From Rhodococcus sp. WMMA185 (GTDB taxonomy: Bacteria > Actinomycetota > Actinomycetes > Mycobacteriales > Mycobacteriaceae): a DNA stretch of 64,000 nt. A model generated the notes under the pieces. It had not been told where the DNA came from. It did no database searches and worked only from the letters and a program-made list of their open reading frames with translations. This document shows, one piece after another, positions 22,381 through 31,659 of this stretch; within the stretch, counting starts at the first letter, position 1, and every line of letters starts with the position of its first letter. The position numbers and the translations under genes are program-made. The stretch covers positions 2,922,501 through 2,986,500 of the forward strand of contig NZ_CP017014.1 in assembly GCF_001767395.1 (NCBI RefSeq), written 5' to 3'.

Positions 22381-22680
22381 TCAGATCCAGAACAATTCTG
22401 GTGGTGGTTCCACTTCGATTCCCTGGCGTTCCAATTCCGAAAGCACCCCCCTATCCCAAATCTCGTGAGCACGTTGCGATTTTCGTACACTGATCACATC
22501 CTGCTCGAGTTCGTCCACGCGCTTGTAGACCTGTTCCACCTGCCTTATCGCCGTCTCTGACAACACGGCGACACCATCGATCCGCGTCCGCTTGCGGGTC
22601 ACCAGCGCTTTCACTGCGACGCTCCCGGCACTACCTGTGGCCAACAGCAGCACAGCTGACAGAATCACTTCCCAGTTCAT
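22381..22680 (-). CDS. small phage-type membrane/coiled-coil protein
   Basis: A protein of 99 residues: one membrane helix near residues 5-27 (ILSAVLLLATGSAGSVAVKAL), a basic patch (TRKRTR), then a charged helix suited to a coiled coil (ETAIRQVEQVYKRVDELEQDVISVRKSQ) and a short acidic tail. Proteins of this plan are found next to endolysin and holin genes in actinophages and may act as a second holin or spanin-like helper; that is an inference. It is the last gene of the leftward lysis cassette and ends at the terminator shared with pknG. Confidence 0.65.
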   Translation of the reverse strand: MNWEVILSAVLLLATGSAGSVAVKALVTRKRTRIDGVAVLSETAIRQVEQVYKRVDELEQDVISVRKSQRAHEIWDRGVLSELERQGIEVEPPPELFWI

Positions 22681-22704
22681 TTGGGTCCCTCCAGCCGCCT
22701 TGGC

Positions 22705-22917
22705 TCACGAGGCCGGCGTGACCCGCGCCCGCGTCAGCTCACCTGCTCCGACACCCAGCAGCATGGTAGCGATCGTGAGCAGCGCTTCGGACATGTCCGC
22801 ATCGAGCTTTCCAGCGGCCACCCGACCGCCCAGCAGAATGCCCAGCAACGCCACCACGGCAACTCGCACCGGTTCCTTCGCAATGATGTTCCCGAGGAAA
22901 TTCTTGAGGATGTTCAT
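22705..22917 (-). CDS. putative holin
   Basis: A protein of about 70 residues with two hydrophobic segments, near residues 15-32 (VRVAVVALLGILLGGRVAA) and 40-60 (EALLTIATMLLGVGAGEL), and charged ends. This size and topology with the gene placed 4 nt after an endolysin gene suit a small phage holin. ATG 22917 (MNILKNFLG) is taken as start; a further 18 codons are open upstream but would overlap the endolysin. No specific holin family could be assigned without a profile search. Confidence 0.6.
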   Translation of the reverse strand: MNILKNFLGNIIAKEPVRVAVVALLGILLGGRVAAGKLDADMSEALLTIATMLLGVGAGELTRARVTPAS

Positions 22918-22921
22918 CTTC

Positions 22922-24469
22922 CTAGTTCCCTTCTCTCGGACCCAGCGGTGTTGCCGGATCGACCCACTCAACTTCCACGTAGGTATCCGTCACCGCACCA
23001 AGAGATCTCATCGCTTGATGCGACACATCAACCACGCGGTACTTCGGGCCCGTGGGCACAGCCCACGCGCCCGGGCCCCAGTCCGCCGGGCGAACGACCA
23101 CGGCGCGTCCATTGGCGGGATTGGCCACCAGAAGACGTCGATCTGGCAAGTACGCTTTCAGTGCGAGGTCCGAGGTACCGGCAACCGGTTTCACCCACAG
23201 CTTGTTCGCAGGATGGGGCTCAACCTGGCAGTAGTTGAACCGCATGGCGCAGTACCACGGATCGGTCGGGTCATCGGCCGGCTCGCCGGAGATTCCCATC
23301 TTCCTACCTCGGGTGCTCCGATCGTCGGGACCACCGAAATAGCTTATTCCGCCGCGCATTCCATCAACGGGTGTCAGTCTTCGTTCTCGAGCTGACGGAA
23401 TGTACTTCTGCACTCGTTCACTCGAGGGGACATCGTCACCGTCAACCGACAGAACGGCAATCGTTTCCTCCGGCGCCCAGTAGATACGCCCGTTCTCGAA
23501 CTGCTGATACGCACCTGAATCGACGGAGATTTCGTTTGACGTGGGCCAGCCCAATGGCCCGTCCTCGAATCCCGTACGTCGCCACCGTTCGCCGATCAGA
23601 CCTGTGACGTAGAAGCCTGGGTTGCCGGCCTTCCGATACAGCGTTCCCCGCTCGAATGACTGAACCAGTCCTTCGGCCAGCACGGTGTGGTCGCCCACCG
23701 GGTATCCGAGGGGGCCTGTTTCCCATCCCAATTTGGCGTACGTATCGAACAGTTCCAACGGGATCGGGTGTGCACCGTATTCCGGTGTCCAATAAATGTA
23801 GCCGTGCTCATACTCGACGTAGCGCCCACGGCCATCTGGTGTGGACAGCTCGATCGCCTCGGTAATCTTGTCGCCCAGCCATTCGGAAACGGCCCTCTTC
23901 TCAGCGATGGCATTGGGAACTGGCACGTTCACAGGATCCGCATTGTCTCGATAGTGCGCTATCCACGCAGAGAACACATCCCACGGAAAGTGTGGACCAA
24001 CGTCGGTATGGGTTCCGATCCGCAAACCCATAGTGATCCCGTAGTGGTCGGTTGCGCCGGACATACCTCGGGAGATTTGATCCCAATCGATGGTGTACAG
24101 GTTGTCGAACCCGTATTTGCGGCCGTCCTGCACGAAGATCCGTGCCGCCTCCTGAATGGCGTTGCCGAATTTCGTGAGCCATTCGTCGCGGCCCATTCTC
24201 GCGAATGAACCCGCGAAACAGAAATTCACCGAGTACGGATTTGCGTCGAGCACCGACCACGAAGCTCGGTCCGTATCTACGACGTCGACGTTCGTGAAGT
24301 TGTCACACGAATAGTGGTACGACACCCGACTGCTCCGCCGTTGCAGGTACCTTGCCAGGCTGTAGGCGTCGCCCCCGCCCTCCTGAGTGTGCAGGACGAA
24401 CAACCGGATCCGCGCACCGTGCCGGCTGCTGTGATTCGGTGAGATACCGGTCTGATCCACTTCAATCAT
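22922..24469 (-). CDS. phage-type endolysin: amidase_2 domain with LGFP repeats
   Basis: A protein of 515 residues without signal peptide. The N-terminal domain (about 1-170) looks like an N-acetylmuramoyl-L-alanine amidase of the amidase_2/PGRP type: FVLHTQEGGG, SYHYSCDN, and GIRIGTHTDVGPHFP-like region (LRIGTHTDVGPHFPWDVF) for the second zinc His. Residues about 190-340 hold LGFP-type wall-binding repeats (LGYPVGDHTVLAEGLVQSFE, GPLGWPTSNEISV). The last 150 residues (RGRKMGISG, MRFNYCQ, GRAVVVRPADWGPGAWA) match a C-terminal domain seen in actinophage lysins. ATG 24469 has GGGAGG upstream. Probably released through the holin encoded next. Confidence 0.82.
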   Translation of the reverse strand: MIEVDQTGISPNHSSRHGARIRLFVLHTQEGGGDAYSLARYLQRRSSRVSYHYSCDNFTNVDVVDTDRASWSVLDANPYSVNFCFAGSFARMGRDEWLTKFGNAIQEAARIFVQDGRKYGFDNLYTIDWDQISRGMSGATDHYGITMGLRIGTHTDVGPHFPWDVFSAWIAHYRDNADPVNVPVPNAIAEKRAVSEWLGDKITEAIELSTPDGRGRYVEYEHGYIYWTPEYGAHPIPLELFDTYAKLGWETGPLGYPVGDHTVLAEGLVQSFERGTLYRKAGNPGFYVTGLIGERWRRTGFEDGPLGWPTSNEISVDSGAYQQFENGRIYWAPEETIAVLSVDGDDVPSSERVQKYIPSARERRLTPVDGMRGGISYFGGPDDRSTRGRKMGISGEPADDPTDPWYCAMRFNYCQVEPHPANKLWVKPVAGTSDLALKAYLPDRRLLVANPANGRAVVVRPADWGPGAWAVPTGPKYRVVDVSHQAMRSLGAVTDTYVEVEWVDPATPLGPREGN

Positions 24470-24597
24470 CGCTCCGCCTCCCTCGAGTTCTGACAAATTC
24501 CCATCGATCCTTGCGTGACCGACTCCGCCGCGCTCGCAAACACTTTCTTCCAATCCCGGAAAGACCAGATCGGCAAGCTGCACATCCGGTACGACAC
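24466..24597 (-). CDS. possible 43-residue leader ORF overlapping the endolysin start
   Basis: A GTG-started frame of 43 codons ends in TGA that overlaps the endolysin ATG (ATGA), the arrangement expected for translational coupling. The encoded peptide (SLPIWSFRDWKKVFASAAES in its centre) has normal amino-acid composition with aromatic and basic residues. It may be the tail of a degraded phage gene or a real small gene. Low confidence: only length, overlap and composition support it. Confidence 0.3.
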   Translation of the reverse strand: MSYRMCSLPIWSFRDWKKVFASAAESVTQGSMGICQNSREAER

Positions 24598-24967
24598 CTC
24601 ACGGGTCCCGTAACCGCAGGACCGATCTCCAGGACATCACCTGTGAACATGGTCGAAAGATCGCTGACTACAGTTGGATCTCATTGGGCTCCCCCTCTGT
24701 TCTCGGCCCCGGGCCGAATAGCTCCCGTGTGCGCGCAGCCGCGAGCGTCAGCGAGTTCCAGGGCGGCCGGCTCGAGTTGAGCCCAATCGTCAGCCGGTAC
24801 TGTGATGCCGCGCTGCGCCCATAGCCACCAGGAGGTCGCCTATTCGAGCGCCGGCGATCCCCGATTCACACGGAGACCCGGCTGGTATGTTTCCCGCTGC
24901 GCCACCTGACACACGCGGGCCGTCGAATGCTGCAGTATCTACCGAACGTACTGGCGCATATATCCGA
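24598..24967. other. non-coding gap inside the lysis island
   Basis: About 370 bp between the endolysin leader region and the upstream gene. Frames on both strands are short or overlap the neighbours in improbable registers. No tRNA, clear promoter or long repeat was seen. It may be the scar of lost phage genes or hold the cassette promoter. Confidence 0.4.
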
Positions 24968-25750
24968 TCAACTCGTCTTTCCGCTGAAGAATGGATCCTG
25001 CTGACTCGCGGGTTCGCGTTTCTTTTCTCTGGTTTGCGCAGTCCTTCGCAACATTGCACCCTCGCCGGTCCGTTCCGAGGTGCTCGATTCCTGTCGAGCG
25101 GACACGACACCCGTTCGTAGCAGCCTGAGCGCATCGATCAGATTCTGAATCTGGCCCGCGAGCCGCGCAGCATCGATTTCGTACAACCTGACGTCAGTCA
25201 CCGCACCGGTGAGTTTCTCGATGCCCTTCGTGGTCCGGTACACCTCGCCGAGCGCAGCGTGAAACGGATTGGCAGATACCCGTCGCGTGGTTTCGTCTGG
25301 CTTCTCCATCGGCCGCGTACTCGTATTGCTCTCCTCTGCAGCATGATCCGAGTTCGGCTTGTTGGTGGGCTTTACGCCGCTGTCGTAGTACTTCTGCCAG
25401 TCCGCCTCGTCCTCGTCGGGCAGCGATACTTCCTCACCGGCCACGATTCCACCGCTCACCACTCCGTCCACACGCGCCGCCTCCCATGCATGCCAATACT
25501 GCGACACGGTTTGGCGCTTGCGAAGCCCGAAGATGCGCAGAGCTGCAAATTCCGAGAAGGTGAGGCGCTGCGGATGTCCGTTATCGGACAGGCGAGTCGA
25601 CGCGTGCTGATTGCGGCCAGGGGCACACCATGCGTAGACCATCGCCGCCCGCGACCACTGGCCCTTCTCGATGGCGCGCCCGATCTGGTTCCCCTGCGTC
25701 ACGAGTTGGTTCTTCGTGGTGGGCACTTTGAAGGTCAATGAAGTGTTCAT
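24968..25750 (-). CDS. uncharacterised protein, possible DNA-binding regulator of the lysis island
   Basis: A protein of about 260 residues that I do not recognise. The N-terminal 120 residues look folded and helical, with a possible helix-turn-helix (LTFSEFAALRIFGLRKRQTV followed by SQYWHAW). The middle is acidic and disordered (SLPDEDEADW, then Asn/Ser/Thr-rich). Residues 180-225 form another helical segment (YEIDAARLAGQIQNLIDALR), and the C-terminus is very basic. The plan resembles plasmid or phage replication/regulatory proteins, but no family can be named. ATG 25750 has GGGGATGGA upstream. It is the first gene of the leftward island and could control it. Confidence 0.5.
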   Translation of the reverse strand: MNTSLTFKVPTTKNQLVTQGNQIGRAIEKGQWSRAAMVYAWCAPGRNQHASTRLSDNGHPQRLTFSEFAALRIFGLRKRQTVSQYWHAWEAARVDGVVSGGIVAGEEVSLPDEDEADWQKYYDSGVKPTNKPNSDHAAEESNTSTRPMEKPDETTRRVSANPFHAALGEVYRTTKGIEKLTGAVTDVRLYEIDAARLAGQIQNLIDALRLLRTGVVSARQESSTSERTGEGAMLRRTAQTREKKREPASQQDPFFSGKTS

Positions 25751-25920
25751 CGTTCCATCCCCTGTTTCCGCGGCCGCACGTGTGGCTGACATGCGCGCCC
25801 TGTGCAAGCAATGAGTGTTTCCCCTGTGACCCATGGTGCTGATGTGGTCAAAATCACTTCGTGTACATACTGTGCACCGCGCCCAACTTGCGGTAAAGAG
25901 CTACCGGATTACGGGATCAT

Positions 25921-25940
25921 CACAACCGTCTTCGGTTGTG
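25921..25940. other. perfect 8-bp hairpin with TCTT loop
   Basis: CACAACCG, TCTT, CGGTTGTG: a perfect short stem-loop lying 170 bp upstream of the island gene. It could be a terminator, an operator or an RNA structure in the 5' leader; no U-tract follows closely on either strand. Confidence 0.5.
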
Positions 25941-26097
25941 AACTGCCAGGTCAGGCCCCATAAGCCAGGATTTTTGTATACCTTCGGCCGTGTTTGTCCA
26001 AAAACAAACCCGAGGGGCAAGACGACCGGGGAGAAACAGACCCCAACATCGAGCACGCCGCCGCCTCGCAGCCGTTTCTACGGGCGCCGACCGCATA

Positions 26098-26113
26098 GTC
26101 AACAGACGTTGAC
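26098..26113. promoter_or_regulatory. palindromic operator-like site 1
   Basis: GTCAAC AGAC GTTGAC, a perfect inverted repeat with a 4-nt centre, 70 bp upstream of the ATG at 26183. The flanking GCATA is shared with site 2, making a 21-bp near-identical direct repeat. Typical geometry for a dimeric TetR- or MarR-type repressor, though the regulator is not identified. Confidence 0.6.
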
Positions 26114-26139
26114 ATATCGCCCGGCGCTGTGCGAGCATA

Positions 26140-26155
26140 GTCAACAGATGTTGAC
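26140..26155. promoter_or_regulatory. palindromic operator-like site 2
   Basis: GTCAAC AGAT GTTGAC, the second copy, beginning exactly 42 bp after site 1, about four helical turns, so two dimers would sit on the same face of the DNA. It lies 27 bp upstream of the ATG at 26183 and so would overlap a promoter or ribosome-binding region. Confidence 0.6.
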
Positions 26156-26182
26156 TCATTGTGCGATCCCCGGAGGTCCGCC

Positions 26183-26596
26183 ATGACCGTCAAGGTGCTG
26201 CAAACCGGCCTCGACCCAGACCTGATCGATTTCACCTCAACGGATTTCGCGCGGTTCGAAGGCGTGACCCGAGACTCACTGCGCAAGGCCAACGACGACA
26301 ATGTCGCCGCTCTGCGGGCGGCTGGATTCGAGGTCGACAACATCCTCATCGACTTCGGTGAGACGGCCATCGACGTGATCCGTGACGCCGTCACCACCAC
26401 TCGCTACGATGCCGTGCTGATCGGAGCGGGTATACGGATGGTAGCGAGGAACACATTGCTGTTCGAGTCGTTGATCAACCTCATTCATGCCGAACTACCC
26501 TCGGCGCGTTTCATTTTCAACTATGCCCCGCAACCGACACCGGATGACATCTACCGCTGGTTCAGCTCTTCCCGAGCCACCGAACCCAAGAAGTGA
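26183..26596 (+). CDS. uncharacterised 137-residue protein
   Basis: I do not recognise this protein. It has 137 residues with an alternating beta/alpha pattern: [62 protein letters not shown], suggesting a small Rossmann-like or flavodoxin-like fold, possibly related to response-regulator-type domains. There is no signal peptide or membrane helix. The frame opens at 26159, but ATG 26183 (MTVKVL) follows CGGAGG within the upstream 15 bases. Two palindromic sites sit in its promoter region. It converges on ackA. Confidence 0.7.
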   Translation: MTVKVLQTGLDPDLIDFTSTDFARFEGVTRDSLRKANDDNVAALRAAGFEVDNILIDFGETAIDVIRDAVTTTRYDAVLIGAGIRMVARNTLLFESLINLIHAELPSARFIFNYAPQPTPDDIYRWFSSSRATEPKK

Positions 26597-26666
26597 TCAG
26601 ACGCAACACCCGAGATACGTTGCCGGTACGAGCGAATCGACCAACACTCCGACCGTCGACTTGCCG

Positions 26667-27890
26667 TCAATCCTGCGCAGTTGCGTATCCCCCGACCAAC
26701 TCAGCTGCGGCCCGGGCGATTGCCAGTTCCTCGTCCGTAGGCACGACCAGCACCTGCACAGCGGAGCTGTCTGACGAAATACGCCTTGCCACAGTCGAAG
26801 TAGAACTATTACGTTCGTCATCCACGACAATCCCCAGTCGCCCCAGCCCAGCGAGGCTGTCGCGTCTTACGTCCGGGTTGTTCTCGCCAACCCCTGCGGT
26901 GAACGTAATCACATCGACGCCGCCGAGTTCGACGAGGTACGCACCGACATACTTGCGCAAGCGGTGAATGTACACGTCATACGCCAACTTCGCAGACTCG
27001 TCTCCCTCGCCGACGAGCGTCAAGAGTGTCCGAAAGTCGTTGACCCCAGCCAAACCCTTCACCCCGGAGTTCCGGTTCAGGAGGTCGTCGATCTGTTCGA
27101 TGCTCAGCCCCGCGCTCTGGTGTAGATGCAGAACGACTCCGGGATCGATATCGCCACACCTCGTCCCCATGACCAGCCCTTCGAGCGGTGTGAGCCCCAT
27201 GCTGGTATCGATCGCCCGGCCACCGCGGATCGCTGATGCCGACGCGCCGTTGCCCAGATGGAGCACGATCTGGTTCAGGTCGTTCAGATCCTTGCCGAGG
27301 AACTCGGCCGCCCGTGCCGACACGTATTGATGCGAAGTGCCGTGGAAGCCGTACCGCCGAATTCCGTTTTCCTTCGCTACCTTCCGATCAATGGCGTAGG
27401 TGGCTGCTTCAGCGGGGAGAGTGTGAAAGAACGCCGTGTCGAATACACCCACGTGAGGAATGTCCGGCAACGCTGCCCTCGCCACCTCGATACCGATCAC
27501 ATTGGCAGGGTTGTGGAGTGGAGCGAGGGACGAGAGGTTTGAAATAGACTGCACCACGGCATCGTCGATGATCGTGGGTTTGTAGAAGACATCGCCGCCA
27601 TGGACGAGCCTGTGCCCGACCGCGATGATCCCCGCCTTACGCAGATCAAGTCCGGTCTCGGCGATGATGTTCGCAGCCATCGTAAGACCTGCGCGGTGGT
27701 CGGGAATAGCGACATACCGTTCCTCTACGCCACCGCCATGGTGGTACACGATGCGGCCGTGCGGTTCGCCGATTCGCTCGATGAGACCGGTTGCCGACGA
27801 TTCACCGCTCTCGGGATGGATCAACTGGAACTTGATGGACGACGATCCCGAATTGAGGACCAGTACCGAACCTGCGGTGGCTTCGTTCAC
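26667..27890 (-). CDS. ackA: acetate kinase
   Basis: A protein of 407 residues of the ASKHA acetokinase family. It interconverts acetate/ATP and acetyl phosphate/ADP. Motifs: [15 protein letters not shown] (N-terminal phosphate loop), [69 protein letters not shown] and [13 protein letters not shown]. The length is normal. It overlaps pta by 4 nt in an ATGA junction, so the pair forms the Pta-AckA acetate route. Confidence 0.96.
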   Translation of the reverse strand: MNEATAGSVLVLNSGSSSIKFQLIHPESGESSATGLIERIGEPHGRIVYHHGGGVEERYVAIPDHRAGLTMAANIIAETGLDLRKAGIIAVGHRLVHGGDVFYKPTIIDDAVVQSISNLSSLAPLHNPANVIGIEVARAALPDIPHVGVFDTAFFHTLPAEAATYAIDRKVAKENGIRRYGFHGTSHQYVSARAAEFLGKDLNDLNQIVLHLGNGASASAIRGGRAIDTSMGLTPLEGLVMGTRCGDIDPGVVLHLHQSAGLSIEQIDDLLNRNSGVKGLAGVNDFRTLLTLVGEGDESAKLAYDVYIHRLRKYVGAYLVELGGVDVITFTAGVGENNPDVRRDSLAGLGRLGIVVDDERNSSTSTVARRISSDSSAVQVLVVPTDEELAIARAAAELVGGYATAQD

Positions 27891-29995
27891 TTGTCCGCTC
27901 CCTGCGCCTGGATCGCGGTGATGGCCACAGTGTTGACGATATCTTCGACCAGTGCCCCACGTGATAGATCGTTGACCGGTTTGCCGAGTCCCTGCAACAC
28001 CGGGCCCACCGCGACAGCGCCCGCGCTTCGCTGCACCGCCTTATAGGTGCTGTTGCCGGTATTGAGGTCGGGGAAGACGAAGACTGTCGCTTTCCCTGCC
28101 ACCTGCGAGCCCGGCATCTTCTTGTCCGCGACGCTCTGCTCGATGGCTGCGTCATACTGAATAGGGCCCTCCACCAGAAGATCTGGGCGCCGCTTTCGGA
28201 CCAACTCGGTAGCCGAGCGCACCTTGTCGACGTCCGCGCCGGCACCCGAATCGCCGGTAGAATACGACAGCATCGCGATTCGGGGTTCGATATCGAACTG
28301 CGCCGATGTCTGCGCCGAGGAGATCGCGATGTCGGCCAGTTGCTCGGCGGTGGGGTCGGGCACGACCGCGCAGTCACCGTAGACGAGAACCCTGTCGGAC
28401 AGGCACATCAGGAACACGCTCGATACGGTGGATACACCGGGCACAGTCTTGATGATTTCGAACGACGGCCGTATGGTGTGTGCGGTCGTGTGCGCCGCTC
28501 CCGACACCATGCCATCCGCAATTCCCAAGTGCACCATCATGGTTCCGAAGTACGAGATGTCGGCCATCACCTCTCGGGCCCGTTCGACGGTCATACCCTT
28601 GTGGGCACGCAGCCGCGCGTATTCCGCGGCGAACGGTCCGATGTGTTCCGATGTCCGGGGGTCGACAACCTGCGTATCACCGAGTTCGACGCCGAGTTCC
28701 GCTGCGCGGCGTCGCACATAGACCTCGTCGCCGAGGAGCGTCAACCGCGCCACCTGCCGTTGCAGCAGTCTGCCCGCTGCTCGGAGAATGCGGTCGTCAT
28801 CGCCCTCCGGAAGGACGATGTGCTTGCGCTCCGCGCGCGCCCTGGCGATCAGTTGGTATTCGAACATCTGCGGAGTCACGACCGACGGGATAGGAAGTTT
28901 CAGTCGCTCGAGTAGCGTCGGCGCGTCCACCTGTCGTTCCATGACGCTGAGCGCGGTGTCGACCTTGCGCTGTGAGCCGATCGCCATCCGGCCGCGAGTC
29001 TGTGCCGCAATGCTGGCGGCCTCGAAGGTGTCCAACTCAGTGGTGAGGATCGGCAACCGCGGATCGAGACCGGCCAAGAGATCGGTGATGGCAGGGTGGG
29101 GGGTCAGACCACCATTCATGATGATGCCGGAAAGCGACGGAAACCCTTCGGCCTCATGCGCATTGACCATTGCCAGGAGAACGTCGGAGCGGTCGGCGGG
29201 TGCTATGACCACCACCCCCTCGGTCAGCCGCTCGAGAATATGTTCGGCAGTCATGCCGCCAACCATCGTTCCGAGCGCCTCCCGGTGAAGCAATTCGGGA
29301 TCACCGCTGAACAGGGTGCCGCCGAGTGCGCCGAGGAGTTCCGCCATCGTCGGCGCGACCAGCAGTGGAATCTCGGGCAGGCTCCACGCCGGTACGCCGG
29401 TGGAGGACAGCGCCGCGGTGACGGCGTCGAGCTCGTCGGGATCGCAGCGATTGGCGACCACGGCCAGCAGGTGCGCGTGGTGTGCGGCCAGTTCGCCGAT
29501 GCAGAGCTTCGCGAGCTGAGCCACCTCCTCAGGGGTGCGCCGCGCACCCCGTACCGCCAGCAGCACCGGTGCGCCGAGGTTGACGGCAATTCTGGCGTTG
29601 AAGCCGAGCTCGCTCGGGCTGGCTACATCGGTGTAGTCGCTCCCGATCACGACGACTGCGTCGCACTGCTCCGCCACCTCGTGGTACCGGGCGACAATCT
29701 CCCTGAGCGCACCCGCGGGGTCTGCATGGACGTGCTCGTAGGTGACGCCGAGGGACTGTTCGTAGTCGATATCCGCCGTCGTGTGTTCGAGCAGCACTTC
29801 GAGGATGTAGTCGGGCTCTTCCGTCGATCGAGCGATGGGCCGGAAGACCCCTACCCTGGCCGCCGATGCGCACAGCATGTGCAGAACGCCCAGAGCGATC
29901 GTGGACTTGCCGGTATCCCCCTCGGGCGAGGCGATGTAGACACTCCTGGGCTGAGCACGTGCGGGCGGATTCACTGGTGACGATATCGCAGCCAT
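27887..29995 (-). CDS. pta: phosphate acetyltransferase (long form)
   Basis: A protein of about 702 residues that converts acetyl-CoA and phosphate to acetyl phosphate. The N-terminal P-loop-like domain ([17 protein letters not shown], related to BioD/CobQ) is followed by a DRTGG linker domain ([19 protein letters not shown]) and the C-terminal PTA catalytic domain ([80 protein letters not shown]). ATG 29995 gives a length like the M. tuberculosis enzyme; a GTG at 30037 is the alternative. First gene of the pta-ackA operon, divergent from the F420 oxidoreductase gene. Confidence 0.94.
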   Translation of the reverse strand: MAAISSPVNPPARAQPRSVYIASPEGDTGKSTIALGVLHMLCASAARVGVFRPIARSTEEPDYILEVLLEHTTADIDYEQSLGVTYEHVHADPAGALREIVARYHEVAEQCDAVVVIGSDYTDVASPSELGFNARIAVNLGAPVLLAVRGARRTPEEVAQLAKLCIGELAAHHAHLLAVVANRCDPDELDAVTAALSSTGVPAWSLPEIPLLVAPTMAELLGALGGTLFSGDPELLHREALGTMVGGMTAEHILERLTEGVVVIAPADRSDVLLAMVNAHEAEGFPSLSGIIMNGGLTPHPAITDLLAGLDPRLPILTTELDTFEAASIAAQTRGRMAIGSQRKVDTALSVMERQVDAPTLLERLKLPIPSVVTPQMFEYQLIARARAERKHIVLPEGDDDRILRAAGRLLQRQVARLTLLGDEVYVRRRAAELGVELGDTQVVDPRTSEHIGPFAAEYARLRAHKGMTVERAREVMADISYFGTMMVHLGIADGMVSGAAHTTAHTIRPSFEIIKTVPGVSTVSSVFLMCLSDRVLVYGDCAVVPDPTAEQLADIAISSAQTSAQFDIEPRIAMLSYSTGDSGAGADVDKVRSATELVRKRRPDLLVEGPIQYDAAIEQSVADKKMPGSQVAGKATVFVFPDLNTGNSTYKAVQRSAGAVAVGPVLQGLGKPVNDLSRGALVEDIVNTVAITAIQAQGADK

Positions 29996-30064
29996 AAGCA
30001 CAGCGTATCCGGCGGCACATGCGGGAATGATTGACACTATCCGGGACCGGCGGTGTGATGAGTC

Positions 30065-30574
30065 ATGGCCGACTCACCATTCCCCGATGTCCGCTGGGGC
30101 AGCGAGAGCAGCATCCTCCGCGAACCCCTCACTGCATTCGCCTCCACCCGCCCCGGCTCGTGGGTGATCAAGACACTCACCCCACTGGACCGATTCCTGC
30201 TCGAACGCACGGGCGGCCGTTTCACGATCCTCGGCCCCGTCGCCGCTCCCGTTGTGTTGCTCACGACCACGGGGCGAAAGTCCGGAGCGCCCCGGACGAC
30301 GCCCCTGTTGTATCACCGCGAAGGCGAGCAGATCTTCGTGGTAGGCAGCAACTTCGGGCAGGAACAGCACCCCGCGTGGACCAGCAATCTCCTCGCCGAT
30401 CCGCACGCCATCGTCGCCATCGGAGGCACGATGATCCCGGTCACCGCAACTCTCCTCGAAGAACCCGAGCGTACCCGCATCTACCAGGCCTTCGAGCGAT
30501 ACCTGCGGGTGTACGGCGTCTACGAACATCGAACAGACCGTGAGATTCGGGTCTTCGCGCTCACGGCAGAGTGA
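30065..30574 (+). CDS. deazaflavin (F420)-dependent nitroreductase/quinone reductase family protein
   Basis: A protein of 169 residues of the split-barrel Ddn/FDOR-A family. It shows PLDRFLLERTGGRFTI, LLTTTGRKSGAPRTTPLLYH (F420 phosphate-binding Gly/Arg/Lys loop), VVGSNFGQEQHPAW and NLLADPHAIV. These enzymes use F420H2 to reduce quinones or nitro compounds. The cofactor could be regenerated by Fgd encoded at 33703-34710. Its last 47 bases recur, decayed, at 32138-32184. Confidence 0.87.
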   Translation: MADSPFPDVRWGSESSILREPLTAFASTRPGSWVIKTLTPLDRFLLERTGGRFTILGPVAAPVVLLTTTGRKSGAPRTTPLLYHREGEQIFVVGSNFGQEQHPAWTSNLLADPHAIVAIGGTMIPVTATLLEEPERTRIYQAFERYLRVYGVYEHRTDREIRVFALTAE

Positions 30575-31377
30575 CAAGTGGGCTGGCAGAGTCGTCGAGC
30601 TATGGAGTCAATCGCTTCGCCAGAGATGGTCTCCGTACCCCCGGGGGGCAGGTGCCGCTGCCCGATAGCCGAACTCGTCCGAGCTGGGGTGCCGATGTAG
30701 ACGCCTTCGAGATCGCCGTCGATCCCGCAACGCAAGGCGAATACGCGGACGTCACCCGGTGAGTGGCTCGCCGCAGTCCGCGGGACGCGACTGCCGGTTG
30801 AGAATTGCGATCTGGTTCTGTAACAGCGTCTACGAATCTCTGACACTCTCCGCCACCGACACGGCAGGGGTGCAGAGATACCTGTTTCACGGCTACCGTC
30901 CGCGCCTTGCGACGCTGCTGGTGTGACCGTGTCCCACACCGACGCTTCGGGTTCAGGAGCATGCGTGTTCGAGGTCACCCCCGCCGGGGTGTGGTGGGTG
31001 GGGTGGGTGGGGCGGACGCGGCGGCCGAGGTGGTATCGGCCCATGTTTTCGAGGTGGTGGGTTTTCTCCTGGGTTGGCCCTGACTCCTGGCCTTGGGCAC
31101 GACAACAACCCGCACCGGCTCATCCGGTACAGGTAGGTGCAGGGTGTGAGAAAGCTCGCCGGGCAGTTGGATTGGCGGGCTTTGATTTTCCGAAAGTTGT
31201 GGCGCTGGTGAACTATGCCAGGTATGGAACGTAGTTCGGGGAAGCTTGGCCCGCGGTCCGCTAGTGCCCGTAAACCGTGGTGTTCAGCCGCCCACCCCGA
31301 TTGGAGTGGGTCGAAGGCGGGCAAGCATGTTCCCATGTCGCCGACAAGACCGGACTTTCGTTGTGCCTGCGTGACGC
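30575..31377. other. accessory intergenic stretch without a supported gene
   Basis: About 800 bp between the F420 oxidoreductase and the first small leftward ORF. Frames on both strands are short or give Pro/His/Arg-rich, low-complexity translations (for example at 30995-31025 where GGTGGG repeats occur). No RNA gene or insertion-sequence end was recognised. Together with the pseudogene fragments to the right it looks like decayed DNA. Confidence 0.5.
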
Positions 31378-31659
31378 TTAGTAAACGACGCCCGGGGTCG
31401 AGGACCTGCGTGCGGCGGGAGATTGCGGTCGGTCGCCGGCAAATTCCGGGCTGGGGATCAGATAGAGCGCAGCACGGTACAGCGCGAGCTCGTCGGGAAC
31501 CCCTTGTTGCCACGGGCCGGTCGGTGTGATCGGAAACCCGAAGTCGGGATCTTTGAGGATGAAGGTTGTTTCATCGTCGGCAACCCAGCCCTCGCCGTCG
31601 GTGTGATTGAGCCAGCGCTCCGAGTCGATATCACGGTCGTATACCGTCCAGGTGCTCAT
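31378..31659 (-). CDS. uncharacterised small protein (third of three coupled ORFs)
   Basis: A frame of 93 residues beginning MSTWTVYDRDIDSERWLNH. The first 75 residues look like a real soluble alpha/beta protein with aromatic residues; the last 18 (SPAARRSSTPGVVY) look like read-through into non-coding DNA, so the gene may have lost its original end. The start overlaps the stop of the upstream ORF by 4 nt. No family recognised. Three short coupled ORFs in series may be pieces of one or more longer ancestral genes. Confidence 0.45.
   Translation of the reverse strand: MSTWTVYDRDIDSERWLNHTDGEGWVADDETTFILKDPDFGFPITPTGPWQQGVPDELALYRAALYLIPSPEFAGDRPQSPAARRSSTPGVVY

Larger units (their letters stand above)
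25751..26182. other. divergent intergenic region with hairpin and operator-like palindromes
   Basis: A 432-bp gap between the divergent island gene and the orphan gene at 26183. It has lower GC and longer A/T runs than its surroundings, a perfect hairpin at 25921-25940, a weaker inverted repeat GTTTGT/ACAAAC near 25990-26010, and two GTCAAC/GTTGAC palindromes at 26098-26155. No convincing ORF was found. Confidence 0.6.

Noticed and set aside
22705..24469. Full prophage
   Set aside because: No integrase, terminase, capsid or tail gene is found near the lysis genes.
30950..31240. Possible insertion sequence or HNH gene remnant around the GGTGGG-rich stretch
   Set aside because: No terminal inverted repeats, no transposase or nuclease motif and no frame with a normal composition.
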